In this document: positions 38,101 to 53,100 of the stretch, in pieces | How the letters are laid out: the number at the start of each line of letters is the position of its first letter | How positions within the stretch are numbered: the first letter of the stretch is position 1 | NCBI GenBank assembly: GCA_936440205.1 | Contig: OW387148.1 | Location: forward strand, 37,111,003-37,175,002 | DNA length: 64,000 nucleotides | Reading direction: 5' to 3' | Source: Lepidonotus clava | Lineage: Eukaryota > Annelida > Polychaeta > Phyllodocida > Polynoidae | The notes under the pieces: generated by a model | Told to the model about the DNA's origin: nothing | The model's database searches: none | What the model saw: the letters and a program-made list of their open reading frames with translations, nothing else | Made by a program: the position numbers and the translations under genes

Positions 38101-41100
38101 TGGGTGGGGGCCGCGACAGTTGGTTTTATTGGTTGTTTTATTGATTGGGAAGTTTCAATTGATGACAAGTTTCAAACCAAGAGTGAAATGAGCCTGATGT
38201 AATCTTTTCAATATAAACTTAAGATATATTAAGCTTCAAGCTGGACCATATGTTGAAGTGTATGATAGGCATAATAGGTTTTCTGAGACTGTTAAGGCAA
38301 AATACGTACTTTGGAATTTCATTGAGTTGCATATCAATCCATAGCGCGTGTGTGAATAACAGAGCTCTTCAATTTAATTCCTTGATGTAAAACGGTTGGA
38401 GTGTGTCTTCACTATAAGAACTGTTTGATTAACTAAAAGCAATCAGTTACTCATAAAGATTTCACTCATGACCAAATCCAGTATAAGTCCCAATAATACT
38501 CCCATACCACTCCCCCTTCTGTTAAGACAAAGACTCTCTGCAGTGGTCAGAAGGAAATTACTTCCTTTGGGGAGAATGGAAATGGATGAACCCATGGTGA
38601 CACTGATGTACATTATGTATGGGTACATTGTGAGGTACATTTTAATGGATGTAGTAATGTGGTTGTACATTGTCCCGGACACTATAATGGTTGTAATGGT
38701 GTAGATGCACATTGTCAGGGACGTTATAATAGTTATAGAATAGTTATAATGGTGCTACAGGATACGACTGCCAGTCATAACCATCCAACCGGGGACACAT
38801 CATAACAAACCCCGCTCCCAATCCTGTTAATATTCAGCCCTGAGTCAACATGGACCACTTAACCCTAAACCCCCGGCACCGCCCTGCCCCGGCCCGCCAC
38901 CACAGAACGCCCCGCCCCACGGCCTACAGGGCCCTTTAACATGCCCTCACCCCCCCCCCCCCCCCCCAAAAGGTCCCCTATAGACGCCCTCAATGGGATT
39001 AGGGCCTCTACAGGTGGGGTGGGTCGGACCAAGGGTCGCGCTAACCACTCGCCAAATCGCTATACTGACGGATAATATGGCTATTTGGCGACCTAAAAAA
39101 TTATGAATTAGCTTAAATACATATTGCGGACCTTCTATTTAGCACATTCGCATCAAGGGGGAGGGAAGGGGGGTTCCGAGATTTTTTGAAAATGTGCGTT
39201 CCTTCCAGTACATATTCAAAGCGTATTTTTGCCTGGGGAGGTGGGGGGGGGGGGGGGTCTGAGATTTTTTGAAAATGTGCATACGTACTAAATGACTTTA
39301 TTTAGAACACACGCCCACAGGCCACTGGTGTGTCATATAATTACTTGTTTTTATTTGTCTTTAATTGATCAAATTGTGTGCGGATTCATGAGTGATTTGG
39401 CTAATCCAAAATATATATCAAGTAGCCAATTTGGCGAGGGCAACAAAACCCTTTAGCGCGACCCCAGCGGACGTCCCCAACTGGAGGCAGAGGTGCCTCT
39501 CTTCAAACATGAAAAATATGGAACCATATTTCCGTACTTTAATAAGTCTATTCTTCAGTATCAAAGGCCTGATACTGAAACAAATCATAAGTACATGTAA
39601 TGTAATATATATTTAATTGTTATACATGATATCTAATGCAAAAGTGTTTTCCTTCTAAAATTCTGGCACTTTTTTTAACTTGTTGTCAAAGCAAATAAAT
39701 ATGGAAATCCGTAGTTATACGGAAAGGTGGTATCTCTGTGGAGGACATGGTGGGGGACAATGGGTGGACAGGGGGTTACGAACAGGATTACAACCCGTGA
39801 GGTCCCTAAGTAGTCTGTCAAGTCAGACTCACTGTTTCCCAAAGTGATGTAAGGGTAAATGTGGGTGAGAACGGACTAGTCCCTAAGTGGCCCACCTCTG
39901 GGGGACGGTCACCTGAGTAGGGGGGTTCTGTGGCCCTCTTAGTGGGCACTAAAAGCCCGCGCCGGGAGGCTGGGCTGGGGCTGGCCGGGGGGTGGGGGAA
40001 CAATGGCCTCGTCCGCCTTAATTAATTCTACTCATGTAAGATACGGGGAGCTCGCTTTGTTCTCAGGGATTGCTTTCATTTACTTCCGTATGAAGGTAAA
40101 CCTATGGCGGTGTTACAGTTCAAATTAGCATTACTCTTATCCTTTGATGGGTGAAAAGGGTATCTATGGATATGGCATCAAAGGGAGAAAATGTATTTAA
40201 ATTAAAGGCAAATGAGATATACAGATTTATCTGTTTGATGTTGATGTCAACAGCCGCGATGTACATTTGAAAAATGTCCATATCTCTATGTACAGGTGTT
40301 TTATATCATTAGGCCTATGGTTAGGAACAAACTATGAAAAATAAAATTGTTGTATTCTGTTCTTTCAAAGTTTAAAGGACTGCATGTACAGCTTCAGTAA
40401 ATACTAGCTTCTAACCGAGATAATTTAATTCAAATTTGTACAGATGCATGAGCAATTGAAAATAAAGGCATAAAATCCAAAATATCCGGAAGTGTGAAAA
40501 ACGTACCTACTAAAATCCCTCACTAGTTCCCCAGTCTCGTTCCATCTAAAAATTATTCCTCCAAATCTCAGCCGATTGTCATCTAGAGCGCCCTAAGTTT
40601 TAACGAATACAAATTCTTTTGGCACTAGACTTCCAAAATATGTCAAAACCTACACAAATGTGCTCTTCTCTTGAATGTTGTCGGATACGAAAATAGTGAA
40701 TAACGATATAAATTCTGTGAAAGATGCATCTACTATCTAGTGTAAACTGTGTAGTTAATATTGTATATCTGTATAGTCATGATAGTGGCTACTGTGTAGC
40801 CAGCTAGTAGTTTTCAGCATCCCCCTGATTTGTTTTACTGTGATATACCAGCTCCTACATCTCAACAACATACTGCCTCTGAGTCAGTCATTGTATTCAA
40901 CAATGAAAAGGATTGAACTGGTGAGGCTTGGGTAAGGATTGGAAGCAATGTCGGCTGGATATTAGAGTATTTATGGCGGTATGCACAAGAGCAATGAAGA
41001 AACAATGGGCTGGTTGGAACAATATAAGTACACCCGCCCCCGCCAGCCGCAGTGGCCGCCGGGAGCGCCCAGCCTCCTCCAGGGTCGGAGGTCGCCATGG

Positions 41101-44100
41101 TTACCATGGGGGTAGTGTGGTGTGAACATCAAAGGTGTAACATTCCACCTGCCGCCCGGACAGGTACAGCGGGGAAACAATGGGAGGTTATCGGCGTCCC
41201 ACCAGGGGGCCGGGAGGTTCCCCTACCCGCCACCAGGGGTCAGAGGGAATCAGATACTCCTCACCAGGGGGCGGGTCGGGGGGCGGGGCGCGTATAATAA
41301 CAACAATAAGTTCACAGAGGTGCGTACGGCACCGCCCGTACGTCCCGCCCGGACTGATACCCGGGGACGGCCCGAGGGGAGCGGGAAGGACGGGCCGGGA
41401 CCATATGCCCTGATTTAATTAATAACTGAATATAAGGCGCACTGATAAAAGCGGCTTGTGCTATACATATTTGTGGGCAAGGAAGGGGAGGGGCATCTTT
41501 CCTGCCATCTTAAACATACGTCATGTGAACAGGGCTCTGTGGGTTTACTCTGTTATTAACCTAAGTACCATTTCTCAGTGGGAACAAACACGTTAACGGA
41601 TCATGGCGCTGTATGTTTAGGGGCGGAGAGGGGAGGAGGGCGGTGTACAAAGCAACGTCCTTACTGCTGTACCATGCCAACAATGGTCTGTAAGATTAAA
41701 AGAATAATTTCAAGTTCGATATAATACCTGACTTGCGCATGAGTATGGCCAACGTATATGTAATTCTATCATGCTTGACGCTATATCCAAATAAATAGAG
41801 TACGCAGCCAAGGAAGCGATGTCGCAGAACGTTTTAACGCGGCAGAGCGTCACAGAACGTCATTAGGTCACAAAACGTAGCCGTTACGTTGCATTATGGC
41901 TGGGTACGACTTAAAACAGGGACGAGTCTATATATCTTCATCATTTGGAGTTAATCTACCTCCGTGCGTTCATCCTTTGAGAGGAAAATGTGTGCGCACT
42001 TCCATTTATGTATCATTTATGCTCTATTTACTATATATTACTGATTTACTACTATGCAAATGCAATTTTAAAAACAACCGAGGATCAGAACTAATGCCTG
42101 GAGCTGATATAGAAATTCTTTAACGTGAGACAACAACGCCTCAACACTAAAGCACCGCTCTAAACAGGGTGCCCGAGATTTGCCAGAAATCAAATTAAGA
42201 CCTAAATAAGACTTTTATTATACCTTTGTGAGTACCAAAATTAGACCGTTTTAAGGCATTGTAAAGTACTTTTGTTTTAGCTTAATATATTTACAAACTC
42301 TACCAAAAAGAGGTAAGTATAGAAACTAGAGGAAGAAAAGTTGGATAGTGTAATAGATTAAGATTGACCTATACAATTAGAGATTCTTAACACCAGTGGG
42401 CCCACAATAAGACCATCCTAATAGCCTTATATATAAAGTTATAAATAGTAAAACGAAAACAAGACCTTTTGATCCAAAGCTGGACCCATATTAAGGCATT
42501 TCTAATAGCCTTGTATTAAGTTATAAATAGTAAAACGAAAACAAGACTTTTGATACCCGCGTGGGAAGCCTGTCTGAAGGGTAAAGATGGAGGCCCTTAT
42601 TCCGACCTGCCTAGCCCAGACTGGATTATCTCCATCCCTCTAATGGGATTAGGGCTTAGCCCCCTGAGCTGGGCAAACAGGGGCTGGGGCTCGAGAGCTG
42701 AGGTCTGTAAGTATCATGTATGGGGTAAGTACGGAGCCAAACAGACCCTCTATAGAACGGGTCGGTGCAATCTTGACCGTTCAGAACAGGCATAACACGA
42801 ATTCTAAGGCTACTTTGTCGGGGGTATATATATAAAGAGAGAGAGGACACTGGACAACGTGGGATAGAAAGGGGGTTCAGGTGGTAACGTGATGGGTTAG
42901 TCTGGGTTCGCGGATCAAATGGAGCCAAAGGCAATGAAGGGTCAAAATTTGGGAAATTCTGTTAACTATTGAAATATGTTCTATGGCCATAACCCAGGCA
43001 TGTGGAAAGATATAGACTGTAAACACAGACATTCTATCAAAATACATCAGAACTCTTCCTTGGCCAATCTTGGTGACCTGCCAATTTTGGTGACCTGCCA
43101 AAATCGGTTTGTTTACAAACATTGCTGTCTTCAGGCATAAAGGACATGAGTATTTTGGAATTCTAGTAAAGTTAGTTAGTTATTATGATGTATATATATA
43201 TACTGTACCAATGGCTAAAGTTAGACTCTTAGAATGTATTTTCATAATCATTTTAGTTCGCAAAATGTTGTCATATTTCGACACAACATTGGTTTTGGCT
43301 CCCTTTAACCTGTAAAATGTGAGGTTTCAGTGTTATGGTTAAGGATTACAACATAGAATTGCGCGTATTTGGATTCGAAAATACGTTATTCTACTTTTCT
43401 TTCTTGCCCCAATAACGAGGTCGTCATAAGTTGAACGTGGACCTGCTATTTTAGGTCGTACCTCTTTCTGGTACAATCATTGATGATTTACACGTTAAAT
43501 GAGGCTTCAACTTGGTATCGAACCTGTATTCCTGTGAACGTACATGTATATATATTTCTGTATAGCTTAATTCATGCATACCCATAGACTGTACTTACAG
43601 CCAAGTCCGCTAGTCGCTCAAACTAGACATGAACAGGGTTATGTTTGATGTTCACGCCAGGCGTACTGTTTATGTTAGGTCAGTCAGTCAATAAGCTCTG
43701 TCGGCCTTTGTGTTCTAATTATTTAGAAGAAATTTAGAAAGAAAAAAAAAAAAGGGGGGGGGGTTAGTGGCACAGACCCCAATTTCTAAGCAATATATAC
43801 GAAAAATAATTATCAAAACATGATAATCAAATTATCATTCCTGATTGAAAAGTATCCTTTTAATTCTTGTATAAACTTTGACCGGCATAGCAGACCGAGC
43901 GTTATCCCCAATAGTCGTTGAGGTTGGTTAACCAACGAACGGCAGCCTTCGGACACAGTGGGCAATATATGGAACGTCGGCCATTTTGTCAGAGATAGTG
44001 TCGTCCAACTTTGTATCATATCCGACATGTCCCTCTCCCTCAGCCCTGGGCTGCCGCATTGTGAAAGCGCCGCAGTGGCGCCCCCTCGTGGGAACAATGA

Positions 44101-47100
44101 AAAACACGTGCACTCCCCTTTCCATGGTTTTAGTCTTCATTCCCCGTTAGTCCATCAAGTGCACCAATCTCGTTCCACAGGATCATGTGCATCTAGTGGT
44201 TTGCGTCAGTACATTTTGTACTACAGACTACATTCCCCGTGTACAGATTGACCACGTCACTCACACAGGCAGGGCGGGAGGCAGGGACATACCACCTGAC
44301 ACTGAACAGAAAGTTAATGTAGTGTGTCCCCAACACACAGAGACTTCTCAGCAGTTTCCCTCCAAGAATCTGACTTTTCTTTAGTAAACCAGCCCCCCTT
44401 CTACCCCTTCCACCCCTCAGCCTCCCGGAGCCCACAATGAACCTGTTGACCGGGGGAGGTGTAATCCCCGGCTTACAGGGCTTAATCCGGGGTAGGGGCG
44501 GGCAGGGGCAGGTGGTGGCAGGCCCCATCATGGCGGGGCGCCTGGAGGAGTGGGGAGGGGTGGAGGCTGTGGACTGTGACGGCGCGTATACCCAACCTAG
44601 ACGTTCTGAGTGCTGTCACGACGGACGGTGATTTGTTTACATGCACACTGGAAAACTGATTTGGGTCTTAGAAGTTGAGAATTGATTTCGGCCGAAATTA
44701 AGTGAAAGAGGGGGAAAAGGACACGTTTGTGCGTGCAAATCGAACTTTTTCTGGAATAGTTCGCATTTTCTCCAGCATTTTTGTGAGTATCTTTTTTTTC
44801 CCTTGGTTTTTATTGGGCACTGGACATGTTATTTTATATAGCTTACCACTTTTCCTCCCTAAAATGCAATACATTGGTCAGAAAAAAGCTAAAGCAGTGC
44901 CATGTTCCATGTGGGGTCGCGAATAAACCGATCAGGAAGAGAAGCACCTATACAATTTGACTGGGTGTTGTAGGGAAATTCTTTCAAGTAAATTTGTGAT
45001 TTTGAGGAGTCTTTATAAGAAATAAGTGTAATTGGTTGAAATGGACCCTTCATGTTTAGTAAAGTAACTGAAGTTAGGATCATGTTTCTTTACTTCTAAA
45101 TTACATAGAAGAACCTAGATGGAAACCACACATGAAAAGATAACTGGTGGAACCGACCGCTGCAATGCCTGGGCTTTTTGAATACCAGATTACGTCATTT
45201 ATCTAAACGTTTCCAGTGGGGGTTTGGCATTCCGGGAAGAATTCAAACTTCTCCAATTAAGATTGGAATGGGTAGTCTCCCGGTTCAGTCCCAGCCCACA
45301 GGGGCGTGTCTCAGGGGTATCGGCCCGTACGTCCCCCGTCTCCCCCTCCGGGCCCTCAGCCCTGACCACCTGTAGGCGGCCCTCGGAGACTCATACCGTG
45401 TAACCGGCATGTTTGGAGGTAACCACTCGGGTAGGGTGGGATGTAATACCCGCGCCTCTCTGAGGGGTATCAGGGCCCGAAAACACCTGTACCGTGTTAC
45501 ACCTATGTAAGAGTGTAGGGTGTGGGTTACCTGAGACGGACACACAGGTGGGTACAGGTGTATACAGGTGTGGGGAGGGTACAGGAGGTAGTTAGTGTCA
45601 GCCGCACCCCCGCCGTGCAGGGCCCAAGACGCAGGGTCAGCGTCCGTGTAGCGTCCGTCCGCCCCTCCCCACTTCGCCACCTTCAGAGGTCTGACAGATG
45701 GGATGGCTGGGGTGTACCTCTAACGTTAAGACGGAGGGGAGGGACCACCCGTCTCCTCCAAGACCTGATATCTACATGTCTACTTTCAATCATTGATTTT
45801 ATAGTAGCAGGATACAGAAATATTAGAAAAGGGGGGTGGGGGAGCATATATTAAAATGGGTCCTGGCGTCCCCTCTGGGGGCCCTAGTTTTAAGTTAGAA
45901 AATATATCGATTTTGGGCCAAAAATGGGAGAGTGAATCTGGAATTAATCAAATGTATTACTATTGTTTAAAGCAAACCGATTTTGTGTTTTTGATTGTTT
46001 TGGGGCATCAGTGACTTACAAGGAGTCTGAATGCAAACAGTTTTTACCTACCAAATTGGAAATAGAAAAAAAAATAGAACAGCCAAGGTGGTGGAACCCG
46101 CATGGTCGGCATAGTGTCGGTAAAACCTACCTTGTAAGCATCTTTGCATAGATAGGTACAAGTTGACAAGGGTTGTTTTTTTACTAGAGTCACAATAATA
46201 TGCACACTATCACATAAGTGTGATTAAAGTACAAATTTCCTATATGTTCATAATACCAATCGTATTAGTAATATATCAACTAACCAGTGCCGTACCAATG
46301 TGTGTGTGTGTGGGGGGGGGGGGGGGGGGTCCGAGGGGTCCCCTCAGAATTTAGGTCACGCAACTTAATTAAAACGGCGTGTTTGGGAACCCCTACCTGG
46401 AACCCCTCATATTTTAGCGCCTTATAATTTGTTTCTGAGTGGGCAAAGCCCTGCTAATTTACGCTCAGAAACCGAGGTATTAGGATTTTGTTACAGTGAC
46501 CTCACAGTCAAAATACAAGTGATTTCAGGATATCTCCATGATGGTGCGTTGGAGATTGAGGTCCACTCAGCAGTATTCCAGCTAAATCTGAACCAACGCA
46601 CAGTTTTGGGGTCATACAGAGTACTGGTAATTCAATTTATGGAGGTGGAAACGACGGCAAGGTAAGGTAGTGTAACAGGCACTGCCTAAACTCAAACCTT
46701 GGCCTTCAAAGTGCAAGGCGCTACCCACTACATCACCCCATCCCCATCTCCAGCGGATTATTTACAGGCATTTACCAGGTACTCTTTTAACGTTTAACTT
46801 TGCTTTTTTTTCCCATACGATTGACCCCTCCCGTGACGTATCCCCCAACTACCTAGTTCCCCACTGGCTCCCTGTGGGTGTGGGTGTTCGTTACCACTAA
46901 GGGCGGAGAGTCCGTTTTGTTTCAGGCTAATCCCCCACCAGGGGGTGCGTGTGTACCAGCAGTGAATGGGCTGGTTCTTAATTCCTCATTAGTTCAAACA
47001 ACATATAAGCCCATGTTTACACATACCTAATAAAGTCTCCGCCCTAGCCCAGCGTCTTTACCACGATGGATAAAACCGACACGGCGACATGGCCATTTCT

Positions 47101-50100
47101 TAAATTACACATGCAACATGAGTCTTAGTGACACGAAGAAATTATTAAAAGACAAGACATGGGACAATTCTTACATTTGACCTACAACATTGGGATGTAC
47201 CCCCCTTATACACCCCCAATTATGAAACTGCATTTTTTACAACTTTCCATAGAAAAGGGAATTTTATCGAATAAGCAAAGATCACCAAACCAGATGATGC
47301 TAAGTATAGTGGTACACAGGAAGCATATTTGGCCTGTTAGCAGAAACTACATGTATCCTGCATGCTTTTGCTTATTCTCTAAACCTTTTTTTGGCACGAA
47401 AATTTGTTAGCTATTTGGATATATATATATTGTGGTATATATACATGTACCACAATTCTACGCCAAGAAAACAAGCCTGACATCCCCCAAACATTAATAA
47501 TCCCGAAATACACCGGTACATACAATACAATTAACAAATGCTACAATTGTCTAGGCCTTGCATATTTATCTGTTCTTATATCGGAATACAAGTATGATAA
47601 ATAAGGTATAATTAACTCAGTCGGTGCCATCAAACTGTATAAACTATCAGACCCCCCTCCCAACCGCCCAGCGTCTCAGTGTGGACCCCCTGCGGCCCGA
47701 GATGTACCCCCCGTAGACACCCCGCCTCCTGCCGACAGGCGGCGACACCTCCCGGCCGTCACGTGACGTAAGAGGTGCGCGCGCAGGCGGTGGGTGTGAG
47801 GGGCGGGGCGGGCAGGGCCCGGGAGGTGAGGAGAGGGCGGTGTACCCCTCCTCCCGGGCACCTTATGATAAGCCCTTCGATAAGCCCTTGTCCTGGAGGT
47901 GTCAGACTCCTCATGGACCGTCCAAGGTCGTGTCAAGGTCAGGCCCCTCCCAGGTTACGTCAAGGACAACACGTCCTGCCGGTTCAGGGGTCGAGGGGCG
48001 AGTAGTAAAACATACCCCCGGTATGGGACACCTGCCAGGGGTTGACTTACTGGGTGTCGACTCTGAGACCGTGGGGTTCAAATAATTGTCTTATGGACAA
48101 GGTGAATTTCAAATCAATAACGAGTGGCAACTCAATGTGCTGCTGATTATTTGGAAATTAGATAGATCATTATTCACAAAGATTGATGACCTCATAGAAC
48201 TTCTGTATGTATATAACTAGTACCCATACATCATAATATTTCTAATGACATGTGCATACATAATTATATTGACTATGATGTACTAAAATCAGGGCAGGCC
48301 ATGTGATCTTAACGGAATTTTAGATTATCGTCGCAAACGATGAGCAGTTGAGACCTAACAAATACGTAGTATTTGAATTATACTGATTTCAGAATTATAG
48401 TTTATACCGATCAATCTAGGAAATACCATAAAATACGCAGTCCAAATTTAGGATCAAAAGTGTTGCATGAGGCGGCAGTACTCTTTTTCCTGTAGTGTGA
48501 CAGGCGAAGATATCTATAGTGGCGCCCCGCGGTGGTGGACGGAGGTACTAGGACTTTTTCTCGGTTGCCCACTCGCTCCCCCTAGTGTCATGGTCGTGAA
48601 CTGTGTAAAGGTGGGGGGGACTTGGCTAGGCTGGTTCCCGCCCCTCTCCCGCACCGCTCCGACTAAGGTATATGTACATTACCACGGGGAACCAGTGTAG
48701 TACTTGGCCTGAGGAAATGGCTGTAAAGGACTTTCTTGTCGGTCTATACCTGAGAACTAGCACAGCCTTTTTCTAATCAGTTTAGTTCAAGGATTGTAGG
48801 ACATGAAACATGCCTTGAAAAATTCTCACTTGGGAGATCCTTGTCCAAAAATATCACTGACAACGTAAATAGAGCGAGATTATAATAAATATTATCAGAT
48901 GCACTCATTTATCCATTTTTAAAACTTCTCTCCGCGTAATGAAGTCATTGTAATCCCTGGGTATCAAATGGTCTAAAATTATTTCACCAGGTAGACCTTG
49001 TTAACTCATGGAAGTGAGTGAGTGTTGGGTGTTTTACACCATATCGACAGCCATGGTCATTTTCACAGTGAAAACCAGTTGGGACAAATTCTGTCTGTGG
49101 TGATTGTATCTATTAAAAGAGGGTGACAGGGCGGGCAGCAGGGGATCAAAACCTGGAAATCATTTTTGCTGTACCTCATCCCTTAGTGAACCGAGCACCA
49201 ACCAGAAAGTGAACCCAAAGAACCACTTGGTCAGTGCTGGGTCCCCAGGGCTCACCAAATCCAGCATCCTGGGTGTCCTGTCCACCCCCCTAGAGGCACA
49301 AACAAAAAGAAACCTCTTCGGGCAACCGATCTATAGACTTCTGTTATTTAGTTAGCAACTAATCCAGTGTTCTTTCAGTTGGCATCATAATCATCAACAC
49401 CACGCATTGTTGCCCCCTGGAAGCCCTCCAGCAAAGCAAAGACACCACCCGTGTCGCCACCTAGTGGTCATCTTGGGGATGTTTGAGAAGTGCACACTAC
49501 CGCCCCCTGTGTTAAAACGCGGGACCAGAATACAGGGTTGCCATGATTGGACCAGAAAAGTGACGGTATGTCGGGCCGGCAGCGTTGATGACGACCCACC
49601 AACATGCACATTGGTAACTTTGCAAATCACGGTCTTACCTCCCGCATCTATACTGAATAAGGAGATTCTGTATTTCAGTGATAGGGGGAAACAAGGATAG
49701 GAGAAAGAAAACTTATTCAAGACACACTTGTGTGAAGTCAGGGTCATCATAAAACGGAATCCTTCGGAACTCAAACATATCTAAATAACCTTGAAATCAT
49801 AATAAGCCACGCGGTAGAAATGTACCACTGTACAAATAAAGAGTACCCGACTTGACATTGGGCCACGATGTAACAAGTACGTTTTTCGACTCCAGCGGCA
49901 GAACAAGGAGGAAGTGCGCAGGCTACCGATATACATGAGGTGAAATTGACCTCGTGCAAATCTTACGCTCAACTTTTACGCGAGGTCGATATCTATCCTC
50001 GCGTATACTTGCGTTTTACTTTAGGCACATATATGATCTGGTTATTCTTCAAAAGCGCGCCAAACCAAACCCTTTTCAAACCCTAATTCAGCCACTCATG

Positions 50101-53100
50101 AAACTAACCTCCTTAATGATGAAAATAGTTCGATGGCGCAGAAAAAAGTTTGGTTTAGCGTACCTCAGTTTGATTTTAAATTGGGAGGCCCATGTTTAGC
50201 TTTTTCAGTTACAATCTAAGATGGCAATTCATATTATCGTTATAATACAATTTAATCAATGATGCAGCTAAAAGTAACCATACTTAAAATGAACGTCGTT
50301 TCTGAGGAGAACGATAACGCATAGTAAAGACTTTGCTTCCTTTTAATAATTTTCTTGTTCAACAGTTCTTATTTCATGACTTGAAGTTGTAATACTTACC
50401 TTTTCTCAGATTGTTTGTGAATGTTGTGACTTATACTATAACTTATAGCTACAATGTTAGAGGGAAGATTGAAGCACTTACTTTATCGTTATTGTGTCTT
50501 CATTACTTGCAAGTCCCACAGTTGACTTAAGATGTCACTAGCAGTGCCTTCATTCAGTGTTTGCCACTAACGCTGACCCGTTGGCCAATGGCCGAAAATT
50601 TGAGAAGATTGCCATAAATTTGCACCGAAACTTGTGTCAAATTTGCCCGGACGGCCAACAGATTTCTGCATTTTCCTACTTTATTTTAGTTGGTTTTTTT
50701 TTGCTTGTACGAGAGGAATAACTACATTAATCAGGGAATCATCATGGCTGTTAATATCACGGTAATGTTAGCCCTGTGGCCTGACAGCCCAGAAGTTAGT
50801 TTCAAACACTGTTAAGAAGTAAAAAGGTTAGCTTTACCCGTAAATCCCCGTATGATAGCAGGTAATGCCACAGAGAGAAATTTAAATTTAATGGAAATGG
50901 TGAAAAACATGACAAACATACTTCATTCACAGTGCCCGAAATAAGGGTGCACCCAGGGTACATGTTTAGACCTCCGGGTGCATGATTTTCTCAAGCTTCT
51001 TAGTACTATCGAAAATCACTAAGAAGTAGGAAATCCTAAGGGTAGGAAAAAGTGTCTGAATAAGGCAAACAAAATATTGTTGCGTTCATGTTTCATGCCC
51101 TTTTCATTTTTTTTGAAACTGCAATCATAGACTGGGTGCTCGTTTTACCCACATTTTAATGAATTTTCCCTATATTTTCTTTAATTTAAAAAAAAACTTT
51201 AGGGTCGGGGCTATAAAGTAGGGTCGGTCGGGAAACCTAAACACAACTAGTTTTTCTTTTCGCCCTATTAACGTCCGAAATACTTACAGGGGTGTTGTTC
51301 ACCCGATTCGTGCCCGGGTTATACTGGTTCGGCGATGGGCCTAGTAAAGAAAATCAAAACTTACCCGGGCAGCCCACGTTAGTTGAGGTTTAGGTAACTT
51401 ACCGTTGTGGAGAGTGAGCACTGAGGTTTACGTGACTTACCGTTTTTCACGGTGAGCTCCTCCATGTGTAACTCCTCTGACCGCGAGAAGCCGATGAAAC
51501 TGATGGTCAGCAGCGAGAAGGGGCTCATCTTGAACTCCAGCTGACAGGAGGAAAGGAACGTATTTTAAACACAATAGATCCTAATAAAACATATTTATTT
51601 GTTTCATCTGTAGCATGATATGATTTTACCATTATGATGATAATGGTAAAACTAGGGATACGGTATTTATATTTTGAATTCATATTTATAGTCATAACTA
51701 TAAATACTAATGTTTGTATCATAATTTTTGTTAATTACTACAGTAATTTTGTTCGTCTGTCTGATCAACCAGCATCGGAAGAACTTCAAGTCTGTGGAGA
51801 GATATTTGATGAGAAATAAATAAAAAATCTAAAAAAAGAACTTAAACATAATCTATCAATATTTTCATATTTTTCAGACAATATGTCCGACGTTTTAGGC
51901 CAACGTCTCAGACATTCGGACAGTCAAAAGGTCGGATATTTCCGGCGAAAACGGCATTTCTACAAACATTGGTACTTCAGTAAGATTCAGGTAATGCCTG
52001 TAGTCCTTACCAGGTGGTGGTCGGTGGCGGTGACGGACCAGTTCTGACAGTCCTTCCAGCACTGGTGCACCCACTCCTCCTTCATGATGTGGGTGCCGAA
52101 ACTCACCGCCGCCTGCGCACGGGGAAAACAACACGTATGATCAGATACAGACTAAACGGTGCGCGAAATCAACTATTTTATATACATGGACACGTGCACA
52201 GGCAAAACAAAATCTAGAAACTAGGTATGTAATTTATAAATTGTACACATCAGATCCAGAGTTTAACCAGGGTTGTAAGTTGAGGACAGTGAAAAAATCG
52301 GAAATGGCATTAAGAAAATCTAAATGTGTCTTAAAATGTTGTGAAACGTGTTCTAAATATATCAAATTTTGAAACAAAGTTTATTGAGGTGCTGGAGAGG
52401 AAAAATCTTGGCACCAGGTCCATTGAAAACAATATTTTCTTTAAGACTGTCCTGGTTTGCCCTATTTTCATCTATCCACACATCTTAGTGGCCTACAGCC
52501 CACTGCCCATACTCACCCTGTACTTCTCGCCCGACGTGCAGTTGGCGACCAGGTGTGTGACGCGCGTACTGAAGTCTTTACGGATACTGCCCCCCATGTG
52601 GTGCACCAGGTCCGCCAGGGTCGACTGAAACACAGGCAGGGGTTGAAATTAAACTTTTATTTCATGTGAACCTAACTGATCTTCAATAAAACGTTTTTTT
52701 GTACGTTTCTTTTAGTTGTAAACACTGAATGTGCTTATGGAAACATTAACACTTGCATCATTAATACACGAGTTTGTGTTATAATTAATGCATCATGAAG
52801 GCATGGCATGTTTCTAACCTCGATACTGTAGTTACAAATTATAAATATAGAGTTGTCTCCCTAATTAAACCATTGTCATTACCTATAATATTCAGTCTAT
52901 GTGTATTCAAGTTAATGTTAGACCTTTAATGTACATGTATATGTAAATGACAGTGGTAGAACTGCCAGGACACTTAGTTTTGCGTGTTTACATTAAGAGT
53001 TTGTAGTAGGGAAGTGTCACAGTATATATGTCAATATTAAAGTGTCAGTAAATACATAATTGTTTCTCCGTATTTTCTTACTACAAATGTATTTTTGGAA

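Larger units (their letters stand above)
42560..50550. other. Intronic DNA with scattered repeats only
   Basis: Outside the SINE head, the GACATGG copy and the CpG island listed separately, it holds low-complexity tracts (poly-A/G near 43,741, TG/G run near 46,302) and no supported exon. ATCATGGCGGGG near 44,528 has start-like context, but no splice-supported frame follows. Confidence 0.45.

Noticed and set aside
44437-44631. Possible first exon starting ATCATGGCGGGGCGCCTGG
   Set aside because: The start context is good but the frame runs to a stop without a convincing donor, and nothing downstream joins it.
45285-45680. 131-codon minus-strand frame
   Set aside because: Arises from CpG-rich sequence. 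It has no homology that I recognise and no exon borders.
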